From Granulicella arctica (GTDB lineage Bacteria; Acidobacteriota; Terriglobia; Terriglobales; Acidobacteriaceae): 64,000 nucleotides of DNA. Shown piece after piece: positions 1 through 11,687 of the stretch. Position numbers and translations under genes: made by a program. Numbering within the stretch: the first letter of the stretch is position 1; each line of letters opens with the position of its first letter. The notes below the pieces were generated by a model. It was not told the origin of the DNA and did not search any database. It saw nothing but the letters and a program-made list of their open reading frames with translations. The stretch spans positions 2,914,001-2,978,000 of the forward strand of contig NZ_JAGTUT010000001.1 of assembly GCF_025685605.1 (NCBI RefSeq). The letters are read 5' to 3'.

Positions 1-2
1 CT

Positions 3-1061
3 GGAACGGGCACGTCGACGGGCGACTTCGTTTATGTTGCGAACTCAACGACGGGTACGATTGCTGGTTATTCCGTCGCGACTACAACAGCAGGTGCCGG
101 GACTTTGACCGCTGTCTCGGGTTCACCCTACAGCCTTGCACTGCCACCGACCGCGATGGCGATCACGCCGAGTAACAGCTTCTTGTATTTATCAGAGCTA
201 GGCGGGATCTATGCATATTCGATTAATGCAACGACAGGGGTGCTGACCACTGTAAGCTCCGGCGGCGCATTGGCAACCACGAACTTTGGTTCAGTATCGC
301 TGGACATCTCGCCGGATGGTCAATGGCTTTTTGCGCTGAGCCAGGACAGCGCGACCTTGCAGGAGTATCAGATCAACGCGACTACGGGAGCGCTGGCCGC
401 GATAGCGACTCCTACGTATGTTGGTGTGGGTGGTACGCAGGCTGTGGCGAAGATGGTTAAGGTCGCTCCGAGCGGCGCCTATGTCTTTCTCGCTCTTGGA
501 ACCGGTGGGGATATTGTTTATCCGTTCAATACGACAACCGGTGCGCTGAACATTACGACATTTCAACAGCTTTCGACGGGATCGACCACGACGAGCGATA
601 ACGCGCTTGCGATCGACAGCAATACGACTTTCCTCTACCTTGCACGAAGCGGCGGAAGCACTGGCCTTGCGGTGTTCGCTATCGGGTCGAACGGGGGGCT
701 TAGCTCCGTGGCCGGCTCGCCGTTTGCGGCTGGCGGTGGACCCTTCTCGGTGCTTCTGGATAGCACTGGGAAGTACGCTTATACCGGGAATCGCACTGAC
801 GGCACCATCTCCGGCTTCTCGATTGGGACTGGAGGCGTCCTGACGGCGCTGAGTGGTTCCCCATTTGCAACCGGCAGCACGGTGGCGTCTCTGGCACGCG
901 ACAAGAGCGCGAAGTACATTCTGGCTGCGGCCAGCGCTGGGAATCCCGACCTGACCATGTATAGCTTCGATGCCACGGTGTTGGGAAAGCTGGACTCTGC
1001 TGCTACGGTAGCGACCGGAACTGATCCCACGGGAGCAATTCAGGTTGTTGCCACTCATTGA
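3..1061 (+). CDS. Beta-propeller (lactonase-like) secreted protein, 5' end missing
   Basis: The reading frame is open to the window edge, so the N-terminus lies upstream. The visible ~350 residues are blade-like repeats of the form 'xxxYVANxxxGTIxGYSV...G.LTxVSGSPxx', with small and aromatic residues alternating (for example YAYTGNRTDGTISGF). This pattern is typical of the seven-bladed lactonase / YVTN beta-propeller superfamily that is greatly expanded in Terriglobia. No catalytic residues can be assigned and enzymatic activity is not implied. It is likely exported, but the signal peptide is outside the window. It ends with TGA about 50 bp before the next gene on the same strand. Confidence 0.75.
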   Translation, partial: GTGTSTGDFVYVANSTTGTIAGYSVATTTAGAGTLTAVSGSPYSLALPPTAMAITPSNSFLYLSELGGIYAYSINATTGVLTTVSSGGALATTNFGSVSLDISPDGQWLFALSQDSATLQEYQINATTGALAAIATPTYVGVGGTQAVAKMVKVAPSGAYVFLALGTGGDIVYPFNTTTGALNITTFQQLSTGSTTTSDNALAIDSNTTFLYLARSGGSTGLAVFAIGSNGGLSSVAGSPFAAGGGPFSVLLDSTGKYAYTGNRTDGTISGFSIGTGGVLTALSGSPFATGSTVASLARDKSAKYILAAASAGNPDLTMYSFDATVLGKLDSAATVATGTDPTGAIQVVATH

Positions 1062-1110
1062 ACAGTGAGTTTGCAGGGCCGCCAGGAACGATGCGACGTA
1101 CTATAGAGGC

Positions 1111-2373
1111 ATGGATTGCAGTACGCAGAGCCGCATCGAAGAGTCTGTTTCAAGCAATTTTTGCCCTGAAATGTCGTTTGCAAAGGCTCGCAAGAGTCGT
1201 CGGCCCAGGCTATTCGGGTTAGCGATTTTTTGCTTGCTGTCTGTGGAAGGATGCGCGCGTTTTCGCACCAAACTCTCTGACAACTACGTGTATGTCACGG
1301 CGAAATCGACGTTTCTCCGCGATCGCGTGGCCGCTGTTTCTAACAGAACCGGCACAGTCAACAATGGCGACCGGCTGAAGGTGTTGGAGCATGGTCGCCG
1401 CTTTCTTCGTGTGCAAACCGAGAAGGGCGAACTTGGCTGGATTGATGAGAAGGTGGTCGCCACCCAGGATGTTTTCGACGGGTTCGCTGAGGTCAAGAAG
1501 GCTCATCAAGGCGATCCGGCGGTCGCTTCGGCAGTCGTACGGGATGAGGTGTACATGCACCTCAAACCAGGGCGAGATACGGATAAACTTTTTCGTCTGG
1601 CTGAAGGAGAGAAACTCCAGCTGCTCTCGCGGGCGACCTTGCAGAAGGCCAATAGTGGTCCCCCGATGCGGGCGCGCGCTACGGCCGCACCGGTTGCTAC
1701 CACTCCTGCCAAGCCTGCGGCAGTCCTTGCGAAAGGCGCTACGGGAGCTAAGGCTGATGAGGCGCCACTGCCACCTCCGATGGAGGACTGGTGGCTGGTT
1801 CGCGACTCGCAGGGCCATACGGGCTGGCTCCTGAGCAGGATGATGGATGTGGATGCACCGGACTCCCTGACGCGCTATTCCGAAGGGCAGCGGATTGTGG
1901 GGGCCTACATCCTGAACAAGGTGAACGATCCCGACGCACCGCAGGATGACAAGAATATTCCGCAGTACGTGGCTGTGATGAGTCCGTACAAAGCAGGTCT
2001 ACCGTATGACTTCGATCAGGTTCGGCTGTTTATATGGAATGTAAAGAAGCATCGGTATGAGACCGGATTTCGCGAGAAGAACGTCGAAGGCTATCTGCCG
2101 ATTGAGATCGCCGAGATCAAGGATCCCACGGAGAAGGGGACGTTGGGGATGATGACGCTGCCCGCCTTCCGCTATCGCGTGCTAAGTGCCGATTCGGCGG
2201 CTGTTGTGCCGGATGCAGCTACCGGTGCGATCTCACCGGGAAAGACCTTTGTGAAGACGTACAGGCTGGAAGGGAACATCACGCACCGTGTGCTCGGCGC
2301 TGGGGAGATCCCCCCGGAAGAGGCTCATCCGGTGCCTCCCGATGAGAAGAAAAAAGGGAAGCACCGGCGGTAG
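1111..2373 (+). CDS. SH3-domain-containing envelope protein, probable lipoprotein
   Basis: A 420-residue protein. A basic stretch followed by a hydrophobic segment ending in LSVEGC resembles a lipoprotein signal, which suggests true initiation at the internal ATG at 1171 (Cys then at residue 28); neither start has a good ribosome binding site. After it comes a bacterial SH3-like module (YVTAKSTFLRDR ... VLEHGRRFLRVQTEKGELGWI), then a second one (RDEVYMHLKPGRDTDKLFRL ... WWLVRDSQGHTGWLLSR) split by an Ala/Pro-rich linker. The C-terminal ~150 residues are unrecognised. SH3-type modules usually bind peptidoglycan or other envelope components, which is only inferred here. Its TAG stop directly abuts the stop of the convergent gene at 2374. 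Confidence 0.7.
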   Translation: MDCSTQSRIEESVSSNFCPEMSFAKARKSRRPRLFGLAIFCLLSVEGCARFRTKLSDNYVYVTAKSTFLRDRVAAVSNRTGTVNNGDRLKVLEHGRRFLRVQTEKGELGWIDEKVVATQDVFDGFAEVKKAHQGDPAVASAVVRDEVYMHLKPGRDTDKLFRLAEGEKLQLLSRATLQKANSGPPMRARATAAPVATTPAKPAAVLAKGATGAKADEAPLPPPMEDWWLVRDSQGHTGWLLSRMMDVDAPDSLTRYSEGQRIVGAYILNKVNDPDAPQDDKNIPQYVAVMSPYKAGLPYDFDQVRLFIWNVKKHRYETGFREKNVEGYLPIEIAEIKDPTEKGTLGMMTLPAFRYRVLSADSAAVVPDAATGAISPGKTFVKTYRLEGNITHRVLGAGEIPPEEAHPVPPDEKKKGKHRR

Positions 2374-2982
2374 CTATTTCGAAGGAAGGCGGAAGACGAT
2401 GCCGGTCGCGAAGGTGATCATCCCCGAACTCGGCGGGAGCGGAGTTCCGCTGTTGACGGTACCGCTGCTGACCGTCTGGACCGACGAGTAGCCAACCTCA
2501 ACGACTCGAAAGTCAACGAGGCGTCCCAGGGGGTAGTCGATGCCCACTTGTGCGCCGTACTGCGGCTTACTGACGTAGAGAGGATTGTGGGCAGCTTTGG
2601 TTCCGCCTACGCCTCCGTTTACCGCGAAATAAGGCTTGAACGGCAGGCTAACTGGTTTGAAGGCGACGCGAGCGCCGACTAGAAAACTGTTCATTTGAGC
2701 GCCGCCGCCACGCAGCAGGTTCGCGCGTGCATCCAGCCCAACGTCGAATCGACTTGCGTGCAGGAGGTCGTCATAAACGCCGACTCCAAAACCCTCGAAG
2801 AAGGCTGAGGTTGCATTCGGTCCTAGAAAGGCAAAAACCGAACTATCCGGCGTGGAGTTGCTGATGCGGGCTGCCATCGGCGTCAGATAGATGCCAATAT
2901 CCTGTTTGGTTTGGGTTTGGGCCTGGGCCACACCGGCGGCCATGGCCAAGCCGGTACATACTGCGAGCAAACGCAATTTCAT
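2374..2982 (-). CDS. Small outer-membrane beta-barrel protein
   Basis: About 202 residues when started at the internal Met of MKLRLLAVCTGLAMAAGVAQA, a clear Sec signal peptide ending AQA; a longer frame reaches 3048 but would put 22 residues in front of that signal. The mature part alternates polar and hydrophobic residues (FDVGLDARANLL, SFLVGARVAFKP, PYFAVNGGVGGT, DFRVVEVGYSSV) and ends in a hydrophobic strand with a C-terminal FRLPSK, as in eight-stranded OmpA-like or OmpW-like barrels. No enzymatic motif is visible. It converges on the SH3 protein gene with stop codons touching. Its function cannot be named beyond an outer-membrane barrel. Confidence 0.65.
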   Translation of the reverse strand: MKLRLLAVCTGLAMAAGVAQAQTQTKQDIGIYLTPMAARISNSTPDSSVFAFLGPNATSAFFEGFGVGVYDDLLHASRFDVGLDARANLLRGGGAQMNSFLVGARVAFKPVSLPFKPYFAVNGGVGGTKAAHNPLYVSKPQYGAQVGIDYPLGRLVDFRVVEVGYSSVQTVSSGTVNSGTPLPPSSGMITFATGIVFRLPSK

Positions 2983-3052
2983 GAATAGGGTTCCTGACTC
3001 GTGCGCTCTGTTAGAAACAACAGTTTCACCAAGTCTACCGGAACTCACTCGC

Positions 3053-4261
3053 TTACTCCGACTTCGTCGTCACATCTGCGGGCCGCGCATAAAAGTTGGC
3101 GATGGCTTCCACGATCGTTCTCTGCTCGTCGTCGCGGAGTTCGGGGTACATGGGCAGCGCCAGAACCTCCTCCGCCGCCCGCTCTGTATGCGGGAAGTCT
3201 CCTTGTTTGTAGCCAAGGTACGCGAGACTTTCCTGAAGATGCAGGGGCAGGGGGTAGTAAATCTCTGTACCAATCTGCGCATTGGAGAGATGCAGCCGTA
3301 GTGCATCTCTGCGGGGAACGCGTATCACGTACTGGTGGAAGACGTGGGACGCCCGCCGGTCCGTAATGGGGAGAACGATACCATCGGTCACGCTGGGGGC
3401 CGCGAGACCGGCCTCCTGGAAGAGCTGGTCGTAGAGTGTGGCACGATCGCGGCGCTGTTGATTCCACTGCGGCAGATAGCGAAGCTTGACCTCGAGGACG
3501 GCAGCCTGAAGGGTGTCCAGCCGCGAATTACCGCCAATCTCGTCGTGGAAGTAGCGGCGGCGCATTCCATGAGCGCGGAGCATCGTGACCCGTTCGGCGA
3601 GTTCGTCGCTCGCCGTGGTGACCAGCCCTGCGTCGCCGAATGCGCTGAGATTCTTGGTGGGATAGAAGCTGAAGGCGGCTGCATCGCCGAGTGCGCCGGC
3701 AGGAATTCCGTTCCAGGTAGCACCAAAGGCCTGAGCCGCATCCTCAATGAGGAGCAGGCCATGCTGCTGCTGGAAGGCGGTAAAGGCGTCCCAGTCAGCG
3801 CACTGACCGTAGAGGTGGACCGGCATGATCGCCTTTACGTTGGCTCCGGCGGGGGAATCGAAGATCGCCGCCACGGAAGTCGGGGACAGGTTGAAGGTCT
3901 TCGGATCGATATCGGCAAAGATTGGCGTGGCACCACAACGAATGATCGAGCTTGCCGTAGCGAAGAAGCTGAAGGGGGTCGTGATTACCGCATCGCCGGG
4001 ACCGATGCGGGCAGCGTCCATCGCCAGCCAGAGAGCGTCAGTGCCACTCGCGCAACCAAGGGCGTGTGGTGAATCGCAGGCGAGGGCGACGGCTCGTTCA
4101 AACCTGGCAACCTGCGGGCCGAGGATGAACCGTTGCGAGGCGCAAACCTCTTCGATGACTGCAAGAACCTCTTCCCGAATGATGGAGTACTGGCGGGAGA
4201 AGTCCAGCATGGCGATGGGCAGGGAAGGAGCGGATTGCAGTAAGTCAGCGGCCACACCCAT
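3053..4261 (-). CDS. DegT/DnrJ/EryC1/StrS-family PLP aminotransferase
   Basis: A 402-residue fold-type I PLP enzyme of the sugar aminotransferase family. Visible landmarks are LDFSRQYSIIREEVLAVIEEV near the N-terminus, the cofactor-binding stretch CASGTDALWLAM, the LIEDAAQAFGA motif carrying the Asp that contacts the pyridine nitrogen, and the lysine motif SFYPTKNLSAFGDAG. These enzymes usually transfer amino groups to keto-sugars for surface polysaccharide or antibiotic sugars. No sugar-nucleotide genes sit beside it, so the substrate is unknown. Family members usually start near the LDFSRQY motif, so the ATG at 4210 is an alternative start. Confidence 0.85.
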   Translation of the reverse strand: MGVAADLLQSAPSLPIAMLDFSRQYSIIREEVLAVIEEVCASQRFILGPQVARFERAVALACDSPHALGCASGTDALWLAMDAARIGPGDAVITTPFSFFATASSIIRCGATPIFADIDPKTFNLSPTSVAAIFDSPAGANVKAIMPVHLYGQCADWDAFTAFQQQHGLLLIEDAAQAFGATWNGIPAGALGDAAAFSFYPTKNLSAFGDAGLVTTASDELAERVTMLRAHGMRRRYFHDEIGGNSRLDTLQAAVLEVKLRYLPQWNQQRRDRATLYDQLFQEAGLAAPSVTDGIVLPITDRRASHVFHQYVIRVPRRDALRLHLSNAQIGTEIYYPLPLHLQESLAYLGYKQGDFPHTERAAEEVLALPMYPELRDDEQRTIVEAIANFYARPADVTTKSE

Positions 4262-4532
4262 ATCGTATCGCGATCAGCAGCGTGCTGTACGAGTACCCTT
4301 TGGCCCCTTCATCCGTCCTAATTTATGGATATGCACGCAGATTGGGTTGTAAGTTTCGAAACATACTCGTATCGTTGGCAAACCTGAACTCGTGGGCGAC
4401 ATCTATCTGAAAAGATAGTTTCTCGTCAACGAATCTTTCCTTGGGACTATTTCGTCCCTGAACTGTTGACCTGTGTCAGCCCCCAGGGCGCACAGACTTT
4501 GTACATGCTGCGACAAGAAGGAGATCGGCACT

Positions 4533-4874
4533 ATGGAACCAAAGCCGGCACAGAATATCCAGGACACATTTCTCAATACTGTCCGTAAAGATAAAAGCCC
4601 GATAACGATCTACCTGGTGAGTGGGGTAAAGCTGACAGGCAAGATTCGCTCTTTCGATAAATATTCCGTATTGCTTGAGAACAACAGCCAGGAGCAGTTG
4701 ATCTTCAAACATGCCATTTCGACGGTAGTAAGCGGACGCGCTGGCGCACATATCGAGCTGAAATCTGAAATGCGCTCCGACCGTGGAGAGGCTCGCCCAT
4801 CGAGCGGACCTTCGGTGGCGGGATCCGTGTCGCAAACTCATGAACCTGTGACTCGAGAGTCCAGCGGCACCTAG
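4533..4874 (+). CDS. hfq: RNA chaperone Hfq
   Basis: A 113-residue protein with the full Sm-like fold: Sm1 region [20 protein letters not shown] and Sm2 region IFKHAISTV, the latter carrying the K-H pair typical of Hfq. It forms hexameric rings that pair small RNAs with mRNAs. The start is set by AAGGAG about 10 nt upstream of ATG 4533; an upstream in-frame ATG at 4473 lacks such a site and would add unconserved sequence. The C-terminal ~45 residues are polar and disordered-looking. It stands alone, with a 370-bp intergenic region separating it from the ATP synthase operon. Confidence 0.93.
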   Translation: MEPKPAQNIQDTFLNTVRKDKSPITIYLVSGVKLTGKIRSFDKYSVLLENNSQEQLIFKHAISTVVSGRAGAHIELKSEMRSDRGEARPSSGPSVAGSVSQTHEPVTRESSGT

Positions 4875-4934
4875 CTCATTCGAGATGAAAATCTTCGATT
4901 GAGCACGGAATGCTGAGGATTTGGCTAAGCATCT

Positions 4935-5008
4935 ACAGGCCCGCCTGACGGGGAGCGGAGGTGGTGTCCCCGGTCACGCGGCCTGTATGACCTAGATCAC
5001 AAGGTCAT
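4935..5008 (+). other. Structured intergenic element between hfq and the ATP synthase operon
   Basis: The 4875-5243 gap has no ORF. It contains nested inverted repeats: ACAGGCC (4935-4941) pairs with GGCCTGT (4980-4986) and encloses CGGGGA (4949-4954) pairing with TCCCCG (4967-4972). Directly after it, ATGACCT (4987-4993) pairs with AGGTCAT (5002-5008). This could be the terminator or 3' region of hfq, or a small RNA. No U-tract follows. The strand is undetermined because the stems are symmetric. Confidence 0.4.
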
Positions 5009-5100
5009 GGTGTACCTCTAATTCTAGGCTCACGTTTCGCAAAGTCAACCTCTTTCATCAGGACCTGTGGCAGGGACTGACGAATAATCGCGTCCCAGGT

Positions 5101-5129
5101 TTGACACTGGTAGTTGGCTTTGCTAGAAA
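5101..5129 (+). promoter_or_regulatory. Probable sigma-70-type promoter of the ATP synthase operon
   Basis: A perfect TTGACA at 5101-5106 is followed, after exactly 17 nt, by TAGAAA at 5124-5129. It lies about 115 bp upstream of the first ATPase gene, inside the only large gap before the operon. Inference from consensus only. Confidence 0.5.
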
Positions 5130-5243
5130 TAGGAGTACCGCAAACCCAGCCAGCTCTCAAAGCTGCACGATTCGCAAAGAGCTGTAACTCTACCTAAACA
5201 GTAGACCTGTAAAGACTTCGAGAAGGCTCCTGCCACCCCTTTC

Positions 5244-5711
5244 ATGGATGAGATACTGAAAAAACTTAGTGAACTTGTGCTTGGCTCCGTGCCGACTATG
5301 GTTCTGTTTATTCTGCTGGTAGCCGCTTACGGTCTATTGGTTCGTCGTCCTCTGGATAAAATTCTGGCTGAGCGCCGTGCCCGTACCGTTGGAGCCGTTG
5401 AGCAGGCGCGTGGAGCAATCTCCGCAGCAGAGGCTGAGACCGCGGTGTACGAAGACAAGCTGCGGGCTGCCAAATCCGAGATATTCCAAGTTCGTGACCA
5501 GAAATTGAAGCAATGGAATGCGGAGCGTGACCAGGCGCTGGGCGAAGTGCGTGCCTCCATGCAGGCCCGTATCCGAACTGCACGGCAAGAGATCGAGACG
5601 AGCACAGCAGCAGCCCGCCAGCAGATCGAAGGATTGAGCGCCGAACTGAGTATGCAGATCCTGCGGGCTGTGCTGCCAGCGGGCGTTGCCTCTACGGAGG
5701 CGCCACAGTGA
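5244..5711 (+). CDS. atpF': F0F1 ATP synthase subunit b' (second b-type subunit)
   Basis: A 155-residue protein with one N-terminal membrane helix (VPTMVLFILLVAAYGLLV, about residues 15-32) followed by a long charged coiled coil (KILAERRARTVGAVEQAR onward). This is the layout of the b/b' peripheral-stalk subunit of F0, which ties the membrane sector to F1. Immediately downstream is a second, longer b gene overlapping by 4 nt (GTGA), so the stalk is probably a b/b' heterodimer as in cyanobacteria and many Acidobacteria. It is the first gene of the seven-gene operon; the a and c subunit genes are absent from the window. Confidence 0.85.
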   Translation: MDEILKKLSELVLGSVPTMVLFILLVAAYGLLVRRPLDKILAERRARTVGAVEQARGAISAAEAETAVYEDKLRAAKSEIFQVRDQKLKQWNAERDQALGEVRASMQARIRTARQEIETSTAAARQQIEGLSAELSMQILRAVLPAGVASTEAPQ

Positions 5712-6433
5712 CCAAGGACCTGTTCAAGAAGATTTTCGCCAGCTTTCTCTTTGTCGCGCTTGCCCTGGCGCAGCAGACTCATGCTCTCGCCCAGGAAGCC
5801 AAGCAACCTTCGGGGGTAAGTGCGAGCGGGAATGGAAGCACGCCATCGGCGCAGTCTCCTGATGCGGAAAAGGGTGAAGAGGACGAGAATGCTGCGTATC
5901 TGAAATCACCGTCAGTCCGCGCGTTAGGTGCCAAGCTCGGTATGAATCCGGATCAGGCCGCCACGGCCTTTCAGGTTGCCAACTTTATCGTGTTGGCTGC
6001 CCTGCTTGGCTGGTTCCTTGCCAAAGCGTTACCGAAGACGTTTCGAAGTCGGAATACAGCCATCCAGAAGCACCTGGTCGACGCCCGTACGGCTACCGAA
6101 GAGGCGAATGCGCGGTTAGGCTCTGTAGAGGCGCGACTTGGCAAGCTGGACGGTCAAATCGCCGAGTTGCGGGCGCAGGCCGACAAAGATTCGAGCCTCG
6201 ACGAGCAGCGTATCAAGGCGTCCGTTGAGGAAGAGAAGCAAAAGATTCTGGCCGCCGCGGAGCAGGAGATTGCCGCAGCGACGCTGCATGCACATCGCCA
6301 ACTGCAGCAGTACGCAGCGGAGCTTGCAATCGAGCAGGCTGGCCACAAATTGATTATCAACGCTGAGACCGATCGATTGCTGATTCAGAGCTTCACGCAA
6401 CGCCTGAGTAACGACAAGGGAGGGCAGAACTGA
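5708..6433 (+). CDS. atpF: F0F1 ATP synthase subunit b with N-terminal extension
   Basis: A 241-residue protein, clearly longer than the usual ~160. Residues 80-110 (AATAFQVANFIVLAALLGWF) form the usual membrane anchor, followed by the charged stalk helix. In front of it are about 80 extra residues: a hydrophobic N-terminus that reads as a signal peptide (FASFLFVALALAQQTHALAQ), then an acidic Ser/Gly-rich linker. It starts with GTG overlapping the b' stop (GTGA) and its stop overlaps the delta start (TGATG), so translation is coupled. The signal-like extension predicts an N-terminus outside the cytoplasm, as expected for b; whether it is cleaved is unknown. Confidence 0.85.
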   Translation: MTKDLFKKIFASFLFVALALAQQTHALAQEAKQPSGVSASGNGSTPSAQSPDAEKGEEDENAAYLKSPSVRALGAKLGMNPDQAATAFQVANFIVLAALLGWFLAKALPKTFRSRNTAIQKHLVDARTATEEANARLGSVEARLGKLDGQIAELRAQADKDSSLDEQRIKASVEEEKQKILAAAEQEIAAATLHAHRQLQQYAAELAIEQAGHKLIINAETDRLLIQSFTQRLSNDKGGQN

Positions 6434-6972
6434 TGGCAGTCTTTGCTCCTCGATATGCGCACGCGTTAGCCCAGGTCATTGATGCCAAGAAGCTTGACAT
6501 TGCTGCGGCTCAGCAGCAGATGCGCGACTTCGCTGGCACACTTTCCGGCAGCTCCGATCTTCGCGAGGTGCTGCTCAATCCGTCTATCCCCCAAGATCAA
6601 AAGCTTCGGCTGCTTGACGCGATCGCTGGCCGGATGGGTATGTTCCGCGAGATCAGAAATTTTATCGCAGTCATTATGGACCACCATCGGCTCGCAGCAT
6701 TTGATGAAATCATTGCTGAGTATGATTTGGTGGCTGACGAGGACTCGGGTATTGCCGAGGCCGAGATTACGAGCGCGCACCCTCTGCACAGCGACGACCG
6801 CGCCGCTCTTGAGGAGCAGGTGGCAAAGCTGGCGGGCGGACGAGTTCGGGCCAGCTACAGGGAAGATAGCTCACTCCTTGGCGGGGCGATCGTGCGAATC
6901 GGCTCTACGGTCTATGACGGCTCAGTGCTTGCTCAGCTACAGCAATTGAAAACACAACTCATCAACGCGTAA
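6433..6972 (+). CDS. atpH: F0F1 ATP synthase subunit delta
   Basis: A 179-residue protein of normal length for the delta (OSCP) subunit that caps F1 and holds the peripheral stalk. Typical features are the N-terminal RYAHALAQV helix, the FRNFIAVI-like segment (MFREIRNFIAVIMDHHRL) and the C-terminal conserved block with AEITSAHPL, then SLLGGAIVRIGSTVYDGSVL. The start ATG overlaps the stop of the b gene. It lies between b and alpha, the canonical order. Confidence 0.92.
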   Translation: MAVFAPRYAHALAQVIDAKKLDIAAAQQQMRDFAGTLSGSSDLREVLLNPSIPQDQKLRLLDAIAGRMGMFREIRNFIAVIMDHHRLAAFDEIIAEYDLVADEDSGIAEAEITSAHPLHSDDRAALEEQVAKLAGGRVRASYREDSSLLGGAIVRIGSTVYDGSVLAQLQQLKTQLINA

Positions 6973-6986
6973 TACGTTGCGTATAA

Positions 6987-8621
<1,635 letters not shown>

Positions 8622-8624
8622 CCT

Positions 8625-9716
8625 ATGGCAAACGTTCTCGATCTACGGCGCCGCATTCGCAGTGTGAAGAACACGCGGCAGATTACGAAGGCGATGAAGA
8701 TGGTCTCGGCGGCTAAATTGCGCCGGGCTCAAGAACGTGCCATGCAGGCTCGGCCTTACGCGCAGATGCTGTTGAATGTGCTGGAGTCTCTGGTGCGCCG
8801 CACCGATATCTACAATGAAGAGACGGGGGAGATCCTTCATCCCTTGCTGCTCGAGCGTGAAGAGAAGAGCGTTCTCGTCATCGTGATTGCTGGCGATAAA
8901 GGATTCGCCGGTGGTTTCAATTCGAACATCGGTAAGGCCGCGCAGAAGTTTATCAATACTCGCACCGGCGAGGGCGAGAACGTGGATCTGGAGCCGGTTG
9001 GTAAGAAGGCGATTGCGCTTTACAGGAAGAAGATTCCTGCGGCTAGCTACGAGAAGACTGAGCAGCACTACGATAACGATCTCTCGACTCACTACGATAC
9101 GATTCGCCATCGTGCCGCCCAGGTTGAAGTGGTTGCAGAACACACTGATCTGCTGCTGAAGACAGACTTCGAGGCCGTCGGCAAGATGGCGCGATCGATC
9201 ATTGAGCGCTACGAGCGCGCCGAGATCGATTCCGTCTACATCGTCTACAACGAGTTCAAGTCAGTTATTTCGCAGCGCGTTGTCGTGGAAAAACTTCTGC
9301 CGATTCGTAAGCTTGGATCACAGGAGATCGCCTCAGCAGAAGAGATGACTGAAGAGCAGCGCGATGCCGCAGCCCGGGCCGCGCAGTCTGAAGGCATCAG
9401 TGTGCATGAACCGGACAAGGTAGAGATGGAAGAGGAAGCAAAGAAGTTCGGTACGGCTGACGTTGATTACATCTTTGACCAGTCGCCCGAGGAGCTTTTC
9501 GCCCACCTTATGCCGCGGTATGTGACCACACAAATCTTTCATGCTCTGCTCGAGAGTGTGGCGTCAGAGCATGCAGCGCGCATGACGGCAACAGATGCAG
9601 CGACCAAGAACGCCGGGGACCTGATTGACTCCCTCAGCCTGACGATGAATCGTGTACGCCAGGCGGCGATTACCAAGGAGATCATCGAAATTGTAAGTGG
9701 TGCAGCCGCTCTCTAA
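8625..9716 (+). CDS. atpG: F0F1 ATP synthase subunit gamma, with insertions
   Basis: A 363-residue protein, about 70 longer than most gamma subunits (~290). The N-terminal rotor helix (LRRRIRSVKNTRQITKAMKM), the DKGFAGGFN motif and the C-terminal helix (EHAARMTATDAATKNAGDLI, then LTMNRVRQAAITKEIIEIV) are intact, so the rotor core is preserved. The extra length is mainly a charged insertion at about residues 230-278 (Glu/Lys-rich, with EEMTEEQRDAAARAAQ and KVEMEEEAKKFG), plus a smaller one near 138-170. Extended gamma subunits are plausible for this phylum and may influence regulation, which is inference. Confidence 0.93.
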   Translation: MANVLDLRRRIRSVKNTRQITKAMKMVSAAKLRRAQERAMQARPYAQMLLNVLESLVRRTDIYNEETGEILHPLLLEREEKSVLVIVIAGDKGFAGGFNSNIGKAAQKFINTRTGEGENVDLEPVGKKAIALYRKKIPAASYEKTEQHYDNDLSTHYDTIRHRAAQVEVVAEHTDLLLKTDFEAVGKMARSIIERYERAEIDSVYIVYNEFKSVISQRVVVEKLLPIRKLGSQEIASAEEMTEEQRDAAARAAQSEGISVHEPDKVEMEEEAKKFGTADVDYIFDQSPEELFAHLMPRYVTTQIFHALLESVASEHAARMTATDAATKNAGDLIDSLSLTMNRVRQAAITKEIIEIVSGAAAL

Positions 9717-9736
9717 GCGGTGTACCAGAGAGATAG

Positions 9737-11188
<1,452 letters not shown>

Positions 11189-11192
11189 TCAC

Positions 11193-11627
11193 ATGGCAGA
11201 AAATACAAACAGCTCGGGTACGCTGGCAGTTCGGTTGGTAACGCCTGACCGCGTCCTCATCGATACCACGGCGGACGCGGTAGAGTTGCCCTCAATGTCG
11301 GGTTACATGGAGGCGCTTTACGGACATGCGCCTTTGCTGGCGGAGTTGAGTGCAGGTGAGGTTAGGCTGCATGGGGGAGCTTCTGGTGAGCAGAAGTTTT
11401 TCGTCGCCTGGGGATTTGTCGAAGTGCTTCCCGAACGGGTTACCATCCTCGCTGAGACAGCGCTCAGGCCTGAAGAGATCGATCGCAATGAAGCTGAGCA
11501 GGAAGTCCAGCAAGCTGACAAGCTCTGGAGTGAAGCCGGCGATGACGGCCACAAGTACGATGATGCAAATGCGATGCGTCGAGAGGGTGAAGAGAAACTA
11601 GCTTCGGCTCAAGGCAAGAGCATTTAG
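11193..11627 (+). CDS. atpC: F0F1 ATP synthase subunit epsilon
   Basis: A 144-residue protein with the epsilon beta-sandwich (LAVRLVTPDRVLIDTTADAV, then MEALYGHAPLLAELSAGEVR) followed by a C-terminal helical hairpin rich in Glu and Gln. It couples rotation of gamma to the c-ring and can inhibit ATP hydrolysis. It is the last gene of the operon, followed after 10 bp by a 19-bp-stem hairpin shared with the convergent aroDE gene. Confidence 0.92.
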   Translation: MAENTNSSGTLAVRLVTPDRVLIDTTADAVELPSMSGYMEALYGHAPLLAELSAGEVRLHGGASGEQKFFVAWGFVEVLPERVTILAETALRPEEIDRNEAEQEVQQADKLWSEAGDDGHKYDDANAMRREGEEKLASAQGKSI

Positions 11628-11637
11628 GTGTCATAAT

Positions 11638-11679
11638 CCCAAAGAGAAGACCCAGCCGAGGCTGGGTCTTCTCTTTGGG
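11638..11679. terminator. Bidirectional hairpin between atpC and aroDE
   Basis: A perfect 19-bp inverted repeat (11638-11656 with 11661-11679) with a 4-nt loop, core CCCAAAGAGAAGACCCAGC. It lies between two convergent genes, 10 bp after atpC and 8 bp after the aroDE stop, so it can serve both strands. The A/G-rich 5' arm becomes U/C-rich on the 3' side, but there is no separate U-tract. Confidence 0.8.
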
Positions 11680-11687
11680 TGATCCAC

